Assembly (NCBI GenBank): GCA_013396655.1
Contig: WBMV01001098.1
Location: 1 to 64,000, forward strand
Reading direction: 5' to 3'
Source of the DNA: Campylorhamphus procurvoides
Lineage: Eukaryota > Chordata > Aves > Passeriformes > Dendrocolaptidae
Length of the DNA stretch: 64,000 bases
The position numbers and the translations under genes are program-made. The notes under the pieces are model-generated. The model did not search any database. It was not told the origin of the DNA and saw only the letters and a program-made list of their open reading frames with translations. Of the stretch, positions 59,290 to 64,000 are shown piece by piece. Numbering within the stretch: position 1 is the stretch's first letter; each line of letters opens with the position of its first letter.

Positions 59290-59520
59290 ATGGACAGGCT
59301 GGAAATTAGGAAAAGATTCTTCACTGAGAGGGTGGTGAATCACTGGAAAGGCTTCCCAGGTTAGTGGCTGGGGCACCAAGCCTGTCAGAGTTCAAGAAGC
59401 ATATGGACAATGCTCTTAGTTCTATGGTTTGGTTTCAGGTAGTGCTGCAAGGAGAAGGGAGTTAGACTTGGTGACCCTTTGAGTCCCTGCCAACCTGAGA
59501 TGTTTGATGATTCTGTGATG
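59290..59520 (+). mobile_element. CR1 LINE 3' fragment
   Basis: 'tggacaggctggaaattagg', 'gattcttcactgagagggtg', 'ggcaccaagcctgtcagagt' and 'tttgatgattctgtgatg' mark a sense CR1 tail of the same subfamily as 53941-54097. Confidence 0.88.
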
Positions 59521-62500
59521 AAGTGGGCTCCCAGTAAGAGGAGAAAGTACCCCCCCTCCGCCCTCAACACATCACACAGTAGGAAAAACCTGGAAAAGAG
59601 AAAGCAAGAGTGTGTTATGTAAACACATTTCCCCTTTCTTGAATGGGCTTCTCATGAAGAGGCATCTGGGAGCTCCTGGGTGCACACAGAGGCTGCCCAG
59701 CCTCCGAGCTGCTCTCCTGCAGCAGTAGTGGACAGCACCAGGGTGACAGTGCTGAAAGAGACTTGTTTCAGCCCATTAGGGCAGGACAGCACACACAGGG
59801 CACAGGGCAGTGCACAGGTTCTTGTCCAAGCACGGTGAAGGCATTTCTTTCCCCTTTCCTTCTTGTCCCCTGGGTCTTTGTCCTTCTACCACGCAGGACC
59901 AGCAAGATGAGTGAGCAGAGGTGCATTTACTCATCCATGAGTGTAGGGAGACACTTTACACATCAGAGTGCAGGGGGATGCCACAGCCCCACACAAGATG
60001 GGACAGGGCTGTGGTGGGCACAGGGCTGTCTCTCCCTGCTACCATACCCTGATTAAACACCCTGCCCGCGCTTGCAAGGTGAGGTTTGTTTGAGAAACAA
60101 TTTCTCCTTCCATTTCACGTAGCTGACATTCACTGCAGCCCATCTGCATTTCACATCCTTCCCCTCTCAGGACTTCTTTTTCACCCTGACCCCTCCCTGC
60201 ATGCCATGAAAAGCCACGTAGTGTGTATGTAAGTGTGAGGAGACACACGGGCAAGTGTGGTGATGAAATGGCTGTTCCAAGAGGCCAGTGGCAGCACTGA
60301 GAGCTATTGCACATCCAGCCCATTTATTTTCTGCAGCTTTACATATTTTCAAATAGCTGCTCAGCCACATCCTTACCTATAACACAGGGCTGCTTTGAGC
60401 AGCGCTCGGGGGAGGGAGGAGCAGCAAATCAAATGTTGTTTCTGAGGGAGCTCTCTGCTCCAGGGTAGCCTGACTTTCACTTAATTTAACAAATTTTCTA
60501 AGAGAGTTTCCAGCTGTGCATGGAAGGAGCTGAAGAGCATGGCTGTGAGGGGTTAATGCCTCCGACAGTTTACACATTGAAGAAGCCCATCCATCCACCC
60601 ATCCCATGCAAAACCCAGTAAGGCATGAGAAACTCCAGGCATGGGACACTGGGGACTGATCAGGGCTGGAGATACCACCCAGCAAAGGAGAGGCTGTGGA
60701 GCCATGACAGCTCCTGGAGACCCAGCAGGAAAAGGACTCCGCAAGGTCCTGCCCCAGAATTTCCTGTCTGACCCATAAGACCATCCAGGATGCTCCATAT
60801 CTGTTTTATCTCGACTCTTACAGATGTTTGTGAGCATGGGCAGGAGTATCAGCCACTGAAGCACAGAGAATGCTGTTTTTTTCCCAGAGAAATCTCTCTG
60901 ACCCTCTGCACTATGTAGGAGAAAAAAAATCATAAACTCACTAAAATAGAATTGAGATCTGGCTGCACCCAAGAGTGTAGAGAAGGAGGTCATAAATAAA
61001 TAATAAAAAAAAATTGCAATATATTACACTAAGCTTTTGACCTTTTGGCTCCGGCAAGCCAAGTTTTGGGAGTTATTTTATATATAGAGCAATATTCCTA
61101 GCCTGAATATTGGTGTGAATTAAAAGGTGACCAGCAGCAAGGCAGAGGAACCTCAGGGTAAGCGCAGGAGTCCCTGGAGCTGTGTCAGCTCCAGAGGTGA
61201 CCCTGTGCTGTGGACCTTGCACAGAGGGATCTGCTGATGGCACATGTGGAAAAATCCCTTCCCTGGGCCCTCCCTGGTACCTGTCATTTTGCAGATATTC
61301 AAAGTCCATATGCAACTCAGACCCCACTCATACCCCACCTCCAGCACGCCACCATCTCCTCTGCTCTTCACCTTTTTGTTCTCCCCCGTACAGAGCAACA
61401 GTGATCTTTGCTGGAAGACATAATTGCTGGTTTTCCATAGGAGGCCACTGCAGAAAATAGCCCTGCATTGGATTTTGGGGTCAGTGCTGGAATGGCAGAA
61501 AGATCCAGCACCAACATTAAGCAAATTATTAAATATGAAAATGGGATTTTAAAATGTATTATTGATTTTACATAATGGAAAGTGGTTTCCATGTTCTGCT
61601 TAGAAAGAAAGAAATCCAAATTAGACAGCTCCTCATTAAAACCCCTCCACTCTATTTCTTGGTCTAGTGAAATTCCCAAGTGTGATTTTTTTATTCTGCT
61701 GTCTTAAATGATTGTCGCCTTTTAATCATCAAAGAGAAAATTAACCTGCTGAACAAAGACACTTTCAGCATTTTCATATTCAGTCGCATAATAAAAGACA
61801 AACTTATGCTAAAACATCAAAATTGCTCCAAAATCAAGGGAGAGACAAAGACATTCCATGGGGGGAGGAAAAAGCCGTGTCTCCAAAGTGCAGCAGTGCA
61901 CTAAACTTCTCTGAATCCCCACCTGCACAGCCCTTCACTTGTCATGTCCCATCCCCACCTCAAGCAGGAGAGTTAATTTATCACTCCATCACTTCATTAC
62001 TTCGTTAGGTGTAAACACAGCAAAGCCCACGCCTATAAGAAACATGTTTAAGGTGGTAATTAAAGCAGAATAATTGACCAGCTTGAGGCTGCAGGAGGGA
62101 AGAGAGTGCCAATCTGGTATTTTTATTAATAGGAGACATCACCCAGCGCACTGTGACAACAACGGGGCTGAGGAGGAAGGGAGGGCTTGTTGCAAAGTGG
62201 CTGCAGAGCGTGAGCTGAATTAAGGTGCTCACTGGCAGTGTAAGCTCTTTAATCTTGGCTGTGAAGGTCCCCAGAGAGGTGAGGTGGCTGTAGTTTAATC
62301 AGAGCCATCTATTTGTTCTCACATGCAAGGACTCCCTTCCCTGGTGCAGCTGAGCAAGGTCATTGTGCAGTGCCTGCTCCCTCGGATTGCTCATTAGTAT
62401 TCTGTACATTACACCCTCTAAATTTGCCATTTCATTTAGAAGGCTCCAGTTTGCATTTTTCTTCCATATCATAGGCCTCATCAGAAGAAACAGGTGCTAC

Positions 62501-62735
62501 TGGGTAAGATCCAATAAGCATTTATACATATTTACTGCAAATACTGGACACAGTATTTTTCACTTAATATTCTGAATGTTCAATGAACATCTCGTCCTAT
62601 GCATTGCAAAAGAGAGAAATCCTAATTTGGAATTAATGCTGTAAATATTTGCAGAAAATGAAGGGTAAAAATCACAGCAGAAAGAAATCCTGCTGTATAC
62701 CAGGATGGGAAAGAATGGAGCAGAGAACTGCTGGT
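59521..62735. other. Intergenic; AT-rich possible regulatory DNA at the right
   Basis: No exon is supported. About 61500-61820 and 62360-62600 are AT-rich with many TTAAT/ATTA motifs and few repeats, a conserved-element-like texture. The rest is featureless to me. Confidence 0.4.
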
Positions 62736-62800
62736 TCATAGAACCCCAGAATATCTCAAATTGGAAGGGACCCATGTGGATCATGCAGTTCAAGTCCTGA
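62736..62800 (-). mobile_element. CR1 LINE 3' end (antisense)
   Basis: Plus-strand 'catagaaccccagaatatct', 'ttggaagggacccatgtgga' and 'tcatgcagttcaagtcctg' are a diverged reverse complement of a CR1 3' end. The fragment may continue to about 62990 in degraded form. Confidence 0.7.
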
Positions 62801-64000
62801 TGAGAACCAGCCTAGACCCAGTGCAGGATCTGATTCAGCACGATGCTGGCCTGCACCTCGAGATGCAAAGCACCACCATCCTGTGGTGACAGGGCTGAAA
62901 TAGACCCCTGCCAAATCCAATGCCCAGTTTTTACCAGCATTTATTTCACATGCCTGATCAATCAAGGCACTAATGAGCTAATGCACCTATGCATAAAGTC
63001 CAGCTCTGTACAGAGCAGAGTCTAACCAGGTACCTTCCTTCTGTTGTAGCTCCCATGGGAACACCCACTGTTCCTTGAGGTCCCACTTCCCTAAAACACC
63101 ATTTGCAGGTTATTCAGTGTCAGTGCAAAAACACAAAGTGAGGGGTTGTTGAGTCCAGGGAGATAAGCCCTGGATCTGCTGTGGATTACCCCCAAAAATG
63201 ACAGTTTGGGCCATTTTCCATTTTTTTTTCTGCATCAGCTTGCTGCCAGGACAGGAGGACTCATGGCATCCTGGCATGAGCAGTGGATAGCCACTGAAGC
63301 CTCTCTGCCCCACAAGCCCAAGGCAGAGGCAGAGCTGCTGCAGTGGCTGAGAAAACGCACACTGGTTTCTGCAGTGCACAATCTAGCTGCCAGTTCTTCC
63401 TCTTCTTTTTCTTTTTTTTAATAATTCCGGAGGTCCTTTTTGCCAGTATCTATTTCTAGGTCCTTTTTGCTACAAACCCCATCCTGTGCCATTGAGGGTG
63501 TCAGCCATTTTTGCTTTTAATTGCCTGTTCCAGTCATTAATGTGTGCCCATGTTCTTCTGGAGGCTGTTAAAAGGTAAACTCTTAAATTTCCCAGGCTCT
63601 TGTAATAGCACAGAAAAATACCTTTCTTCACACCAGCTAGACTGGTGCCACAATTACGCATTGACTGGCTTGGCTTTAACATTATATCGCTTCCTGGCAT
63701 TTGAAATATTCAGTTAAAAAAATGTAAATAAATAAAAAATCTGGTCCCGCCAGGAAACAGAGAGAGAGAAACTCCCAGAGCCTCTGGGACTCTTTTACAA
63801 AGAACTCCCTTAAAATCTTTCCATGAAAAAAAAAAAAGGAAAGAAAAGAAAGGAAATTCGGCTAATAATACTTTTCCACATAAATAATGTAGATTATAAC
63901 TGGCCTTTGGAGAAGGCTGAGCTAACAGAGGTCTCCTTGTGAGGCTGAGCACTGATTACATGCTGCTGAGCTCTTTCATGGTGATAGCTTTGCATACTAC
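62801..64000. other. Intergenic, nothing recognised to the window end
   Basis: A 13-bp direct pair AGGTCCTTTTTGC (63431-63443 and 63458-63470) and an A/G-rich run (about 63828-63856) are the only structures. No exon is supported. Confidence 0.45.

Noticed and set aside
61030..61060. 'ttttgaccttttggctccgg', faintly like the start of U2 snRNA
   Set aside because: The similarity is limited to about nine bases and the rest of U2 does not follow.
1..64000. CRISPR arrays, tRNA or rRNA genes, prokaryotic operons
   Set aside because: No regularly spaced repeats, cloverleaf-like tRNA sequences or rRNA blocks were seen. The window is vertebrate nuclear DNA.

Overview
This looks like bird nuclear DNA, probably from a songbird. 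At least a dozen 5'-truncated CR1 LINE tails are recognisable, with the avian 3' signature that ends in repeats of a 'gattctgtgattc' type. There is one avian ERV-type solo LTR. One intact single-exon gene belongs to the ITPRIP-like family, and a spliced two-pore potassium channel gene spans about 9.6 kb. The rest has vertebrate non-coding character: GT-AG introns, microsatellites and no operons.

Left end (1-3.5 kb): an ITPRIPL1-like gene on the minus strand (935-2716, 593 aa, one coding exon). It has an N-terminal hydrophobic leader, a coiled coil, one membrane segment, a long acidic linker built on a 51-bp tandem repeat, and a Mab-21/ITPRIP-type nucleotidyltransferase fold. Its AT-rich 3' flank contains a diverged internal duplication. 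A CRE-like palindrome lies upstream of it.

4.5-8.7 kb: a solo LTR (about 4559-5195) and CR1 tails, including two CR1 copies joined at their 5'-truncated ends in opposite orientations.

8.7-18.4 kb: a complete K2P channel of the TALK/TASK-2 group on the plus strand, best called KCNK16-like (TALK-1). It has five coding exons (195+121+167+169+359 nt, 336 aa). All junctions are GT-AG with matching phases, both selectivity filters are present, and a poly(A) signal lies 52 nt after the stop. The cap cysteine found in human TALK and TASK-2 channels is absent, and a perfect splice donor sits inside the last coding exon.

18.4-64 kb: I find no convincing coding gene. It holds CR1 fragments, microsatellites, a possible minus-strand pseudogene or 3'-exon remnant near 19 kb, one unusually long but uncertain ORF (31357-32127), and several stretches that retain CpG and homeobox-like sites and could be regulatory. 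In mammals the TALK genes lie between KIF6 and KCNK5, and the TALK-KCNK5 interval is long, so this gene-poor stretch may be the corresponding interval. That is inferred from family knowledge; no KIF6 or KCNK5 exon is visible here. I see no clearly novel biological system. The observations most worth checking are in the K2P gene (lost cap cysteine, internal donor) and the ITPRIPL1-like gene (repeat-built acidic linker, intact single-exon copy).
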